NCBI RefSeq assembly: GCF_000172415.1 | Contig: NZ_ABLD01000013.1 | Location: 1-64,000, forward strand | DNA length: 64,000 nucleotides | Origin: Paraburkholderia graminis C4D1M | GTDB lineage: Bacteria; Pseudomonadota; Gammaproteobacteria; Burkholderiales; Burkholderiaceae | Direction of reading: 5' to 3' | Shown here: positions 1 through 9,381 of the stretch, piece by piece | Layout: each line of letters opens with the position of its first letter | How positions within the stretch are numbered: the stretch's first letter is position 1 | Notes under the pieces: model-generated | The model's input: the letters and a program-made list of their open reading frames with translations, nothing else | What the model was told of the DNA's origin: nothing | Databases searched by the model: none | Position numbers and translations under genes: made by a program

Positions 1-181
1 GATTCTTGACGTTTGCCCGCCACCGGCTCCTTGGGTCGCACGGGCGCGAACTCAGGAGACTGGCGGCGGTAAAGCCAACCCCCGGGTTCCACCAGGACGA
101 GCCCAACCCCTACGAGGCGGGCGGAATCTTGGAGCCCGGTCAGCGCAACACCGATCAACCTTTTTTGTTGTGGAGAGTGCC

Positions 182-1015
182 ATGCAACTCGCTTCCTCTT
201 TCCGTTACGGCTCGCCCATGCTCCGCTCCGACTCACCCCTGTCGGACGACCAGATCCGCCGCGTCGCGCCTTCGATCTTCGCGGACGGCAAGCACGAAAG
301 CCGCTCGGAGCGCTACACCTACATCCCCACCATCGACGTGCTGCGCGGCCTTCGCAACGAAGGATTCCAGCCGTTCATGGTCTGCCAGACGCGCGTACGC
401 CACGACGACCGCCGCGAATTCACCAGGCACATGATCCGCATGCGGCACGCCGACGACATCACCGGCGAAGAAGCCAACGAGATCATCCTGCTCAACTCGC
501 ATGACGGCACCAGCAGCTATCAGATGCTGGCGGGTGCCTACCGGTTTGTCTGCCAGAACGGCATGGTCGCCGGAGACACCGTGCGCGATATCCGCATCCC
601 CCACAAGGGCAACATCGTGCAGAACGTCATCAACGGCGCGTTCGACGTGCTTGACGGCTTCGACCTGATCCGCGAGCAGAAGGAAGGCATGAAGGCCCTC
701 ACGCTCGGGCGCGACGAACAGCACGCATTCGCACGCTGCGCACTCGCGCTGCGCTACGACCCGAGCGACGCCGAAGCGCCCGCTCCCATCACCGAAAGCA
801 GCCTGCTCGCCCCGCGCCGCTTCGAAGATCGCCGGGACGACCTCTGGACGGTGTTTCAACGGGTCCAGGAAAACCTCACCAAAGGCGGGCTGCATGGACG
901 TTCGCGCAGCGGACGCTCCATGTCCACCCGTCCCATCACCGGCATCGACCAGAACGTGAAACTCAACCGCGCGCTGTGGATGCTCGCTGAGGCCATGCGC
1001 CAGATGAAGGCGTAA
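182..1015 (+). CDS. DUF932 domain-containing plasmid protein
   Basis: A 277-residue protein. It carries the DUF932 hallmark block YRFVCQNGMV near residue 120, followed by the usual C-terminal helical part. DUF932 proteins are common on large plasmids and integrative elements; their molecular role is not established. I chose the ATG at 182 because GGAGAG lies just upstream; a GTG at 170 in the same frame would add four residues. The ParB-domain gene follows on the same strand after about 125 bp, a pairing I associate with plasmid and ICE maintenance regions. Family assignment is from recognised motifs, and function is unknown. Confidence 0.8.
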   Translation: MQLASSFRYGSPMLRSDSPLSDDQIRRVAPSIFADGKHESRSERYTYIPTIDVLRGLRNEGFQPFMVCQTRVRHDDRREFTRHMIRMRHADDITGEEANEIILLNSHDGTSSYQMLAGAYRFVCQNGMVAGDTVRDIRIPHKGNIVQNVINGAFDVLDGFDLIREQKEGMKALTLGRDEQHAFARCALALRYDPSDAEAPAPITESSLLAPRRFEDRRDDLWTVFQRVQENLTKGGLHGRSRSGRSMSTRPITGIDQNVKLNRALWMLAEAMRQMKA

Positions 1016-1140
1016 GTACCGCAGGCCCGGCGTTTCCGCGCCGCCCCTCAAATTCGATCAGGACTCCTCTCCGGGTCAAGTCCTGACGCATCCGGCAACA
1101 CCCGACCCGGAACCTTCTTTCCAACCTTCTGGAGTCAGTC

Positions 1141-3402
1141 ATGCAAGTCAAAGTTGAAACCGCCGTGGCAGAAACCACTGAAAGCGCATCGCCGCTCGAA
1201 ACCAGTTTCGGCAACGAGCAGCCCGTCATCACCGTGCCGTATTCCAGCCTGCGGCCCTCGCCACTCAACGCCCGCACCCAACCCCTTTCGGGTATTCCGG
1301 GCCTCGCCGCCAACATCCGCGCCAAGGGCCTTTTGCAGAATCTCGTCGTTCACGAAATGAAGGGCGGACGGACCAGACAGCGCCGCTATGGGGTCTGCGC
1401 GGGCCAGCGCCGCGAGGCCGCGCTCGACCTGCTGTTCGAGCAGAAGCACATCGCTGCCGACTATCCGGTACCGGTGCGCATCGTCAGCGAAGGCGACGCC
1501 CTCGCCATTTCGCTGATCGAGAACAGCGAACGTGAAGGACTCGACCCGTTCGACGTGCTGCGCGCGTACCGGATGCTGGCCGAGGAAGGCCGCAGCGTCG
1601 ATTACATCGCCGCGCTCTTTTCCGCATCACCGCTCACCGTCAGGCGCCGCATGAAGCTCGCCAACGTGTCACCAAAGCTGCTCGCGCTGCTGCGCGAGGA
1701 TGCGATCACGCTCGACCAGCTTGCGGCCCTCGCGCTCGCGGACGATCACGACACGCAGGAACGTATCTGGTTCGACGCGAACGACTGGCAACGCCAGCCC
1801 AACTATCTGCGGCAGGCCATCACGCGCGCCGAGATCGACGCGAGCCGCAGCCGGCTCGTGCGCTTCGTCTGCGTTACCGCCTACGAAGCAGCGGGCGGCT
1901 ACGTTCGCCGCGATCTGTTCAGCGACGACGAAAACGCCGGGTACATTGCCGACGCCGAACTGTTGCAGAAGCTCGTCGCGCAGAAGCTCGACGCCGCCGC
2001 GGAGGAAGTGCTCGCAGAAGGATGGGGCTGGATTGAAACACGTGTCGAGCGCGACTTTCTCGAACTGAACCGCTATGGCAGGCTGCGTCCGGTCCAGCGT
2101 CCGTACACCGACGACGAACAGCAGCAGATGGACGCGCTCACCGCGCAGCAGGACGAACTCGCCGAAAAGCTCGAGGCGCTGCCGGAAGACGACGAAAGCG
2201 CCTACGAGGAAGCGGACCGCCTGAGCGACGAGATCGGGCGCGTCAATGCCGCCCTCACCGCGCTCGAAAGCGTCGCACTCGTATGGGACGAACAGCAGAT
2301 GACTGGAGCCGGTGCGTTCGTCATCGTCGGACCGCAGGGCGAACTCGTCATCGAGCGCGGCCTCGTGCGCCGCGAGAACGCCGATGCGCTCGAAGCCGCA
2401 GGTGCGAATATCACCGGCACGCCCGAAGCCGAAGCAGGCGAGACGGTGTCCGCAACAGTCCCGAAGGTCAAACCGGTCCACAACGCGAAGCTCTGCCAGC
2501 GCCTCACCGCGCATCGCACCGCCGCCATGCGCGCGGAACTCGCCGCACAGCCCGCCGTGGCGCTCGCCGCACTGCTGCATCACCTGGTCCCGAAGGCGCT
2601 GCCCGGGCATTTCGGGCACACGTGCGCACGTGACTTCCTCGCCCTGACCGGCACGAACAATCACGACAGTCTGCTGCGCGCCGCAGACGACCTGGACACC
2701 AGCCCCGCATGGCACGCCATCGGGATGCAACGCGCGCGATGGATCAGGGAACTGCCCACGAAACGGGCCGACCTGCTGCCCTGGCTCGTCAGGCAGGACC
2801 CCGGCACGACGCTGCTCGATCTGCTCGCGTTCTGCACCGGCGCCCTGCTTGACGGGATCGCGGGCGAAGAAAGGCCGCATGCAATCAACGCGCTCGCAGG
2901 TGCGCTGAACCTCGACATGACGGGGTACTGGACGCCCACCCGCGCCACGTACTTCGACCATGTCAGCAAGGCGCGCATTGCGGAAGTCGTCGCTGCCGCC
3001 GTATCGCCAAAGGCCGCAGCCGACCTCGGAAAGATGAAGAAGGCCGACGCTGCAGCCGCCGCCGAACTGCAGCTCGCGAAAGTCGCCTGGGTACCCGAAA
3101 TCTTTATCAGCCGGGAAGTTCCTGCCGCACCCTCATGGGAGAGTCGCGACGATGACGACGACCATGAGGATGAGGACGGCACCGACGGTGCGCACACCGC
3201 AGCCGATACGGAAGATACGTCGGAAGGCGAGGACGCCGACACGGAACCCGGTGCCGGTCACGGTACAGAACGGGTCAACGACACCCCGCCCGATGCACAG
3301 GACGCGTCCGTCGCCGCCGGTCCGCAGCCAGCATGGCCTTTCCCGACCGCTGACAGCATAGGCACCGTGAGCACCGCGCAGTCCGGCCCGCTCTCCGGCT
3401 GA
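1141..3402 (+). CDS. Large ParB/RepB/Spo0J-type protein
   Basis: A 753-residue protein. Residues about 30-130 form a ParB N-terminal nuclease-like domain (VPYSSLRPSPLNAR, then the CAGQRREAAL and SLIENSERE boxes). A ParB helix-turn-helix follows at about 140-190. Residues about 330-370 look like an acidic coiled coil, and the last 60 or so residues are strongly acidic and low-complexity. Chromosomal ParB proteins are near 300 residues, so this is the long form seen on plasmids and integrative elements. There is no parA directly beside it. It could act in partition or as a DNA-binding regulator or nuclease; the sequence does not decide between them. The sequence tctggagtcagtc precedes the ATG. 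Confidence 0.85.
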   Translation: MQVKVETAVAETTESASPLETSFGNEQPVITVPYSSLRPSPLNARTQPLSGIPGLAANIRAKGLLQNLVVHEMKGGRTRQRRYGVCAGQRREAALDLLFEQKHIAADYPVPVRIVSEGDALAISLIENSEREGLDPFDVLRAYRMLAEEGRSVDYIAALFSASPLTVRRRMKLANVSPKLLALLREDAITLDQLAALALADDHDTQERIWFDANDWQRQPNYLRQAITRAEIDASRSRLVRFVCVTAYEAAGGYVRRDLFSDDENAGYIADAELLQKLVAQKLDAAAEEVLAEGWGWIETRVERDFLELNRYGRLRPVQRPYTDDEQQQMDALTAQQDELAEKLEALPEDDESAYEEADRLSDEIGRVNAALTALESVALVWDEQQMTGAGAFVIVGPQGELVIERGLVRRENADALEAAGANITGTPEAEAGETVSATVPKVKPVHNAKLCQRLTAHRTAAMRAELAAQPAVALAALLHHLVPKALPGHFGHTCARDFLALTGTNNHDSLLRAADDLDTSPAWHAIGMQRARWIRELPTKRADLLPWLVRQDPGTTLLDLLAFCTGALLDGIAGEERPHAINALAGALNLDMTGYWTPTRATYFDHVSKARIAEVVAAAVSPKAAADLGKMKKADAAAAAELQLAKVAWVPEIFISREVPAAPSWESRDDDDDHEDEDGTDGAHTAADTEDTSEGEDADTEPGAGHGTERVNDTPPDAQDASVAAGPQPAWPFPTADSIGTVSTAQSGPLSG

Positions 3403-3509
3403 CGGTAACCATTGCGCAACGCTCGCCCCGGCAACGGGGCAGCGCAGGCGAAGCGGCACCCCATCACGCCCTGCCGCCTGCGCATCGCACCTGAACCGGA
3501 GAGTCCGTC

Positions 3510-3653
3510 ATGTTCAACCATATCCGCATGGTCGTGCTCGCGGACCAGCGCCGTAGGTTCGCCCGATCTTTTTCTCACTTCCGTCGAGGCAAACAGCACG
3601 CAGTATCACCACGGGCGCCATTAAGACATGGCATTGCTACGCGCCCGCGATGA
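3510..3653 (+). CDS. Small hypothetical protein or gene remnant
   Basis: A 47-codon reading frame with a good ribosome site (GGAGAG about 8 bp before the ATG), just downstream of the ParB-type gene. The translation is arginine-rich and matches nothing I recognise. It may be a truncated remnant of a further gene in the DUF932/ParB cluster. Confidence 0.25.
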   Translation: MFNHIRMVVLADQRRRFARSFSHFRRGKQHAVSPRAPLRHGIATRPR

Positions 3654-3745
3654 AGGCTACAGGACTCCGATGATTTGCCTTCGACCAGCACGGCGCGGCG
3701 GCTCGCATGCGCCGCCGCGCCGCCGGGTTCATCATGCTGCGCGAT

Positions 3746-4477
3746 TCATTGCCGCCTGGCGGAAGACGATACCGACGAGGTGTAGCCTGTTCCCGGGGAC
3801 GGCGGGGCCTCTGCCCGAACACAATGGTGGCCTGCCCACCAGCCTGCCACCCCGCCCGCACCCGCTGCCAGCATCATCACGACCAGTCCGCCCGCCACCA
3901 GCCCGTGGCACGCCCTCACGAACCGCCGCATGGCGACACGCTCGAATGACCCGAGCGCCGCGTCGAGCCGCTGGCGTTGTTCACGCGCCGCGACCGCCGT
4001 CGCCGTCACAAGCCGGTTCCCGGCAACACGCGCAATCCGGTTCGCCGCCCGCTGCGTGAGCGCAGCGAGCGCTTCATCGTTGAGCGCAGCAAGCGCTGCC
4101 CGGTAGCGCGCCTCGTGCTCGGCGGTCAGCTTTTCAGCCAGTGTGATCGTTTCCTTGCAGCGTGCGAGCGCATCGCGATGCTGCGCCATCAGCGCCTGCG
4201 TGGCCGCCTGGGCCTCGGCGCGCGCCGCATCGACGCCGCCCGCACCCGCCTGCCGGACGCGCTCCGGTATCGCCTCGTAGAGCCGCACGTAGTATTCGAG
4301 CGCCGCCAGCACCGACCACAGTGCGTCGTTGTCATGCAGGTTCAGCGCCGCCGACACGCGGCGCATACGCAGCAGGCTCGTGTCGTCCGGCGGCTCGCCA
4401 CTCACTTCAAGGAACAGCCGCGCGAGCGGATCAGGCGGGCGCGGGTACCGCTCCCGCCGCGTACCTCGCTCACGCAT
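3746..4477 (-). CDS. stbC: StbC-like plasmid stability protein
   Basis: A 243-residue protein. It has a long alanine- and arginine-rich helical stretch (residues about 80-180, probable coiled coil) and one strong transmembrane segment near residues 193-214, followed by a short tail. It is the last gene of a three-gene leftward operon and overlaps the end of the ParA-like gene by 8 bp. Gene order, size and a C-terminal membrane anchor fit StbC of IncW-type stbABC operons, whose StbC has no known biochemical role. The name rests on context more than on sequence. Confidence 0.55.
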   Translation of the reverse strand: MRERGTRRERYPRPPDPLARLFLEVSGEPPDDTSLLRMRRVSAALNLHDNDALWSVLAALEYYVRLYEAIPERVRQAGAGGVDAARAEAQAATQALMAQHRDALARCKETITLAEKLTAEHEARYRAALAALNDEALAALTQRAANRIARVAGNRLVTATAVAAREQRQRLDAALGSFERVAMRRFVRACHGLVAGGLVVMMLAAGAGGVAGWWAGHHCVRAEAPPSPGTGYTSSVSSSARRQ

Positions 4478-5174
4478 CGCCTGTCACCTGCGCGAACATC
4501 GCGTCATAGCACGACCGCCAGCGTAGCAGTTCCGCGCGCTGCCCGATGGGCAGTGTCTCAACCGCCTTGCGTACCGACAGCCGCTGGCTGCGCAGGTCAT
4601 CGGCAACGCGGTCGGCCAGTTCCGGAAAATCCAGCGACCTGCCCTTCGCCTCGATAGTCTTGCGCAGCTTCGAATCGTGATACAGCACGAAGCGTTCGGG
4701 CGTCCCGTAGTAGCCGTTGCGCACCACATGTACCGTCGCATCCGGGAATGTATCGCAGAACTGCCGCAGCAGTTCAAGACTGTCGCGCTGCCGGTTGATG
4801 ACCCACAAAACCACGAGTCGTCTTCCGAGTTCATCAAGCGTATTGCCCAGTGTCGCGCCGTATCGCGTGACCCCGTCCTGATTGCGTGCCGCCGTACTGA
4901 CCACCACGACCGCATCGCGATGCCCGTCACAGTAGTTCACCATGTCGATCCAGCCGCCCGCCTTGTCCAGGTCGAATGATGCGCAACCAATTTCGTCGTG
5001 CACCGCGCGCATTACGTCCGGGTTCGACGTATCGTTTTCCACCAGCACGGTATTCACACCGCGGCGTTGCAGATGATCCACAAGCGCGAGCGCAACCACG
5101 CTCTTGCCGACACCGCCCTTGCCGCCGCCGACGAGATAGATGGGATTGACTGTGGTGTCGGTTGTCGTGTTCAT
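4470..5174 (-). CDS. stbB: ParA/MinD-like ATPase, StbB-like
   Basis: A 234-residue P-loop ATPase. The deviant Walker A motif GGGKGGVGKS lies at residues 16-25, with signature lysine K19 and P-loop lysine K24. At about 230 residues it is the short StbB/TraL-type ParA relative found beside conjugation genes rather than a classical partition ParA. It sits 9 bp after the StbA-like gene and overlaps the StbC-like gene. In R388 (IncW), StbA and StbB adjust the balance between stable inheritance and conjugation; a similar role here is inferred. Confidence 0.75.
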   Translation of the reverse strand: MNTTTDTTVNPIYLVGGGKGGVGKSVVALALVDHLQRRGVNTVLVENDTSNPDVMRAVHDEIGCASFDLDKAGGWIDMVNYCDGHRDAVVVVSTAARNQDGVTRYGATLGNTLDELGRRLVVLWVINRQRDSLELLRQFCDTFPDATVHVVRNGYYGTPERFVLYHDSKLRKTIEAKGRSLDFPELADRVADDLRSQRLSVRKAVETLPIGQRAELLRWRSCYDAMFAQVTGDA

Positions 5175-5183
5175 GGCGACTCC

Positions 5184-5636
5184 CTACAGATCGTCGGTGT
5201 CGGGCCGGATCGCAAATCCGAGTGTGCCCTGCACCGGCATGGGTTGTCTGGTTACGGTCTTTCCCCTATCCTTGCGGACCTGATTCGTGCGTGGCGGAGC
5301 ATCGCGCTGACGCACCGCTGCGCCGCCCGCCTGCGCTGCCGCACGCGCGCCCGACGACGGGCGTGCGCCATTCCCAGCACCGCTGCCCTTCCCGGCTGCG
5401 CGCAGCGCGTAGCGGATCGTTCCCGCCGTGATGTCGATGCCGTGCGGCTTCGCCTGCTGCGCGATCTGCTCCAGTGTGTAGCCCTTCGCCTGCGCCGCGC
5501 GTACACGTGCACGCATCTCTTTCATCGCATCGCGCACCGTGACGCCATGTTCAGCCTCGGGTTTTTCAGGTAGTGCATCGAGTGCGCTGGCGAACGCCTC
5601 CCATTGCGATTTTGTATAGACCTTCGCGACAGGCAT
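5184..5636 (-). CDS. stbA: StbA-like DNA-binding protein
   Basis: A 150-residue protein. Its N-terminal half carries a predicted helix-turn-helix (about residues 45-85, around GYTLEQIAQQ and ITAGTIRYAL), and it has a disordered Arg/Ala/Gly-rich linker. It is the first gene of the stb-like operon. R388 StbA binds arrays of short direct repeats in its own promoter region, and the DNA just upstream here is packed with TTACGCA-like repeats, which supports the assignment. No close sequence match can be claimed without a search. Confidence 0.6.
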   Translation of the reverse strand: MPVAKVYTKSQWEAFASALDALPEKPEAEHGVTVRDAMKEMRARVRAAQAKGYTLEQIAQQAKPHGIDITAGTIRYALRAAGKGSGAGNGARPSSGARAAAQAGGAAVRQRDAPPRTNQVRKDRGKTVTRQPMPVQGTLGFAIRPDTDDL

Positions 5637-5640
5637 GAGT

Positions 5641-5702
5641 CACCCTCCTGCGCACACCATCGTACACGCCATCAAGCACAACATTCACCCATCCTGCGCA
5701 CA
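5641..5702. repeat. Direct repeat upstream of stbA-like gene
   Basis: Two near-identical copies of CACCC(A)TCCTGCGCACA, at 5641-5656 and 5686-5702, lie immediately before the stbA-like start. The second contains ATCCTGC, which resembles the MOBP nic core, but that is only a resemblance. They could equally be operator sites for the StbA-like protein. Confidence 0.5.
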
Positions 5703-5829
5703 GCTCGCGCACGCGTCAACCACCTTATTTAGCAGGGCAAGCGCACATGGGAACACCTGGGACGCGACGGGAACCGGTGAGAACGAGCCACTTTTTGGGG
5801 CACTGTCGTGCGCGTGCGACACAACCTCC

Positions 5830-6305
5830 GTTACGCATCCCGGTTTACTCCTGACACGCATGCTGTTCGACCGGCATCGTCCCCGGTTACGCATGGACGT
5901 CGACCAGCAGTACGCAGCGTATGCACATCGAACCAAGGCACAAACTCGGGACGCACACAAGCGTAGCGAATCGAACATCAATGCGTCAGTCACGCGCACA
6001 GCCTGCGACACCGTCAGCGGAGCTGATACGCAGCAGCCGTGCCGCCCCTGAACACGTTACACGCGTGTCCATTCGCGAGACATGCACACAACGGCACGCA
6101 CGCTTTACTCACGCGATTGACATCTCAACGCGAAAGCATCGCGCACGGGTTACGCATCCTTCAACGCACAGGCATACGCGTGCCGTTTACTCTAGGAGGA
6201 AGACCTCTACGCAACGCCCTTGCTCACCCGTTCGCACATGATGGTGCGGGGCCTGAACGGACGTTTACGCGGCGACGGAAACGTCAACGCAAAACGTTTA
6301 CGCGG
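5830..6305. repeat. Field of short TTAC(G)-type direct repeats
   Basis: At least a dozen same-orientation copies of a short motif are scattered over about 475 bp. TTAC cores start at 5831, 5845, 5887, 6057, 6105, 6150, 6187, 6265 and 6298. Related TACGCA/TACGCG sites lie at 5911, 6027, 6175 and 6208. GTTACGCAT occurs three times exactly, TTTACTC three times and CGTTTACGCGG twice. The field fills the gap between the stbA-like gene and a small rightward gene. It looks like a multi-site protein-binding region (StbA-type, centromere-like or iteron-like). No replication protein is encoded nearby. Confidence 0.65.
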
Positions 6306-6314
6306 GGTGACAAA

Positions 6315-6545
6315 ATGCGCATTGAAAACACGGTATTGCAGGATAGGCTTGCGCCGGTTTTGGGCGCCATGTGCGACCAGTTCTACCGGATAAACATGGT
6401 CGTGATCTCGGTAGTCTCGCGCTTACTAACGAGCGCTTTGCGCATCGATCAGGATCTTGGGGCGCATTTCGGCAATGTGATTGATCAGATCACCGAGAAT
6501 ATGGCGAACTGCATTCGAGGTCGCCAGAATAGGTCGCCTCTGTAG
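6315..6545 (+). CDS. Small hypothetical protein
   Basis: A 76-residue protein starting at the ATG after GCGGGGTGACAAA, directly downstream of the last two repeats. It is largely helical, with a hydrophobic stretch near MVVISVVSRLLTSALRI. I do not recognise it. Its position at the far edge of the repeat field suggests the repeats control it as well as the leftward stb operon, which is inference. Confidence 0.4.
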   Translation: MRIENTVLQDRLAPVLGAMCDQFYRINMVVISVVSRLLTSALRIDQDLGAHFGNVIDQITENMANCIRGRQNRSPL

Positions 6546-6589
6546 CGGAGTGGAGCCGCTGAGAAATCGCTACGGTCGGGTCTGTTTTA

Positions 6590-7468
6590 AATGTCCGGGT
6601 TGCGACCAAGTTCAGATGTCCGCTTTCAGGTTGTCAAATATCTCTATCTGGAAGAGCTTTTAAGCACCGAGCCTGCCGGCTGCGGCGGTTCTTCGCACGA
6701 TCTCATTCAGGTCCCCGACGGTGAGCTCGCGCTGCTTCCGGGTGCCGGTGGGACGCACCTTCGGCCGGACTTCTTCCCCCCCGGTTGGTGCGCGATGGGG
6801 AGCCCGCGGCACGCCGGTTATCGCGCTCGGCCTGTACTTGCTGCGCAACCCTGAGCGCGTGTCGCAGACGCTTGTTCTCAATGACCGTGCCTTGGTCAAT
6901 TTCCGACAGACGGTCATAGGGAGAGCAGGACAGAGCGCCGCCGTCAGCACGGATCTCAATGCGGCCGTCCGGGTATTCATAGACGTCGATGTAGTGATGG
7001 ACCCGGGCACGATTCGCCGCCGTGTCGTCCAGCAGATAGATCACCCGGTCATACTGGACGGTCAGCGTATTCGACACGCACCGCGTTGACCGGTGCGTCA
7101 GGATCAGGTCAAGGTCTTCGTCGTCCCGCAATGGCCGATGTACATTGAAGTCGCTCTTCGGCGGATGATTGCGATCGCACGCGCCGCGGTGCCGGCGTCG
7201 AGCCGGTTGTTGCTGGGCTTCGCACACCGGCCGGACACCAGACCCGCGGGGCCGGCTTCACGCAGCCGTGCGACCAGCCGCCGGACCTGACGCGTCGCCA
7301 GTCCGAGCCGCTGCGCAGCGCGCCACGGTTTGCGCAAACCGTCAGCCACCGATTGAACAACCTTGAACCGGTCCAGCTCGCGCATCGTCATGGTAATTCG
7401 GTCCATCGCAGCCTCCGGCGCCAGGCGATCGGCGCCGGACCAGCTTATGCCGCATCAAAACGGACATT
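6590..7468. mobile_element. ISNCY-family element, internally deleted
   Basis: The sequence AATGTCCG at 6590-6597 reappears inverted as CGGACATT at 7461-7468. Between them lies a transposase remnant read leftward. Full elements of this family encode about 450-480 residues, and here only about 250 codons survive. The terminal repeat assignment is tentative because only about 8 bp match well. Confidence 0.55.
6660..7406 (-). pseudogene. ISNCY transposase, deleted and frameshifted
   Basis: The N-terminal helix-turn-helix part (MTMRELDRFKVVQSVADG, then RLGLATRQVRRLVARLRE) lies at about 7200-7406. The C-terminal part, with KSDFNVHRPLRDDEDLDL and YIDVYEYPDGRIEIRADG, lies in a different frame at about 6800-7150. 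A third frame carries the tail (RKQRELTVGDLNEI). The catalytic middle, about 200 residues in intact relatives, is missing at a junction near 7110-7160. The gene cannot make an active transposase. Confidence 0.7.
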
Positions 7469-7654
7469 ACAACTTAGCCCCTACAGTCAGTGTCGTTGAC
7501 AACGACGTTTTACGACAAATTCGGCGCTAGATATTTTCCTCGACACGGCTAGCGGCAATTGTGAGCACCAACAGCATCACGCCGTCTTACGCGACCGGCC
7601 CAACAACCTGACAAGGCTCCGGGAAGGCGTAAGCGCTGCCTGCCGCCGTCCGCG

Positions 7655-9286
7655 TTAGGGCTTGAGAACGGAGAGGTCGGTAATCGTCATATCGCTGAAC
7701 GTTGCGTTGCCGCCTTCGGCGAAGACCGAAACGCGGTTATCGTCCTCGCCCGGAAAGACGAGATCCGTGATGACAGTGCGGCCGTGATCCGCGAATACTT
7801 CCACGGAATCCCTGTCGACCACCACGGTGAGATGCAGTTTCCCGTCCACTAACGGCAAGTTGACGATGTGCGCTTTGCTGAATGCATTCGAGAACCTGCT
7901 CTCGCCGGACTTCGAGCGATCGAGCGTCAGTGTCCGACGCTCGGTGTCGTAGACGATCCGCGTGCCCACCTCGCCATTCGCCGAGCCTCTGACGACCAGG
8001 CCCGCACGCCGCGCGGACTGCGGGCTGATTGTCACGTCGATGTTTTGCATCACACCACGTGTGGAGGGCGCGAGTTCTTCCACACGCGAGGAAACGCTGA
8101 GTTCGTTAAAGCGCGTGGTCGAACCTGTACTGACGAACCGCGTGTATTGTTCCACTGGTCCGGATGTCAATCGCGGCAGGCCGTCGACCGTTTTCAGCGC
8201 GAGTACGCGAGGCAGCGCGGTTGCGCCTTTCCAGGGCGTGGTCGGTATGCGTTCGGCATAGTCCCAGTTGCTCATCCAGCCGATCGTGACCGCCTCGCCG
8301 CCCGGGGCATTCGCGAATGTTCCGGCTGCATAGTAATCGGCGCCGTGATCGAGCCACTGGTAGCGCGAAGGATCGGAACCGGCCGGCGCGACGTTTTCCG
8401 GCGTGAACGTTCGACCGTCGAAGCTGCCGACGAAATACATCGCGCCGGACCCGCCCGCGATCGACCACGGGTTGACGTTCACGATCATCACCCACTTCTG
8501 CTTGCGACTGTCGCCATCGAGGGGCAAGGGGAACAGATCGGGCATCTCCCAGAGTGCCCCTCGATGAGGAATGTCGGGGAGAGTGAAGTCGCTGAGAAAG
8601 TCCCAGTCGATCAGATTATTCGAGCGGTACATCTTGACGACGTGCGCGTCCGCGACCACGGTGGTCATGAGCCAGTAACCCCCCGGCGCATACCACGACA
8701 CCTTCGGGTCACGAAAGTTTTGCGATTCGGGATCGAGCGTCAGCACCGGATTGCGCGCGTATTTGCGCCAGGTCTTGCCGTCGTCCGTACTGTAGGCGAG
8801 CGATTGCGCCTGCGTGCCTGGTCGATGTCCCGAGCCGGCCTTATACACGCTGGTATAAAGCGCGATCAGCGGCGAGGAATTCGCCGTGCCCAAGCCGGAC
8901 GTATTGTGCGTATCCACCACGATGGAACCGGAAAAGATCTCCTCGGTTGCATTGACGTGCATCGCAACGGGTTGCTCGGTCCAATGAAGGAGATCGGAAC
9001 TGGTGGCATGGCCCCAGGACATATTGCCCCACGAATTCCCGTTCGGATTGTATTGATAGAACAGGTGATAAAGACCGTTGTGGAAGACGAGTCCGTTGGG
9101 ATCGTTCATCCAGTTTCGTTGCGGCGTGTAGTGAAATGCGGGGCGCCATTGCGGCGTGCCGGCATCGGCGGTGTGCTGCGAGGCGGGCTGCGCCGCGAAC
9201 GCGCTGAACGAAACGCTTAGCGATGCAAGCAGACACATCGCCAGCGTGCTCATTTTTGAAACGAAGGGACGTTGCGGGTCGTACAT
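7655..9286 (-). CDS. GH32 levanase / fructan beta-fructosidase, secreted
   Basis: A 543-residue glycoside hydrolase family 32 enzyme that hydrolyses beta-fructosyl linkages in levan, inulin or sucrose. The catalytic motifs are present: WMNDPNG at 59-65 (nucleophile D62), FRDP at 191-194 (transition-state Asp) and WEMP around 246-249 (acid/base E247). A C-terminal beta-sandwich follows. Residues about 12-31 form a signal peptide (cleavage near SFSAFA-A), so it acts outside the cytoplasm; M12 is a possible alternative start. It lies downstream of levansucrase on the same strand, so one locus both makes and re-uses levan. Endo- versus exo-action cannot be told from sequence alone. Confidence 0.9.
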   Translation of the reverse strand: MYDPQRPFVSKMSTLAMCLLASLSVSFSAFAAQPASQHTADAGTPQWRPAFHYTPQRNWMNDPNGLVFHNGLYHLFYQYNPNGNSWGNMSWGHATSSDLLHWTEQPVAMHVNATEEIFSGSIVVDTHNTSGLGTANSSPLIALYTSVYKAGSGHRPGTQAQSLAYSTDDGKTWRKYARNPVLTLDPESQNFRDPKVSWYAPGGYWLMTTVVADAHVVKMYRSNNLIDWDFLSDFTLPDIPHRGALWEMPDLFPLPLDGDSRKQKWVMIVNVNPWSIAGGSGAMYFVGSFDGRTFTPENVAPAGSDPSRYQWLDHGADYYAAGTFANAPGGEAVTIGWMSNWDYAERIPTTPWKGATALPRVLALKTVDGLPRLTSGPVEQYTRFVSTGSTTRFNELSVSSRVEELAPSTRGVMQNIDVTISPQSARRAGLVVRGSANGEVGTRIVYDTERRTLTLDRSKSGESRFSNAFSKAHIVNLPLVDGKLHLTVVVDRDSVEVFADHGRTVITDLVFPGEDDNRVSVFAEGGNATFSDMTITDLSVLKP

Positions 9287-9381
9287 GGAATGGCTTTGCC
9301 CTATCTACGCACGCGAACGAACGGCGAATGCCGTCACGTCCGCGAGTGCAGTCAATGAGTCGTCGTCGGCTCGGCCTACGA

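Noticed and set aside
1669..2961. 430-codon leftward open frame opposite the ParB-type gene
   Set aside because: Antisense to a gene with clear ParB boxes, and no recognisable domain of its own.
5686..5702. ATCCTGC as the oriT nic site
   Set aside because: A seven-base match is too short, no flanking inverted repeat of oriT type is seen, and it is about 32 kb from the relaxase. Kept only as a remark.
7868..9220. 450-codon rightward open frame across the levanase gene
   Set aside because: It lies wholly antisense to a GH32 gene with all catalytic motifs. Long antisense frames are common in high-GC DNA, and the translation has no family features.
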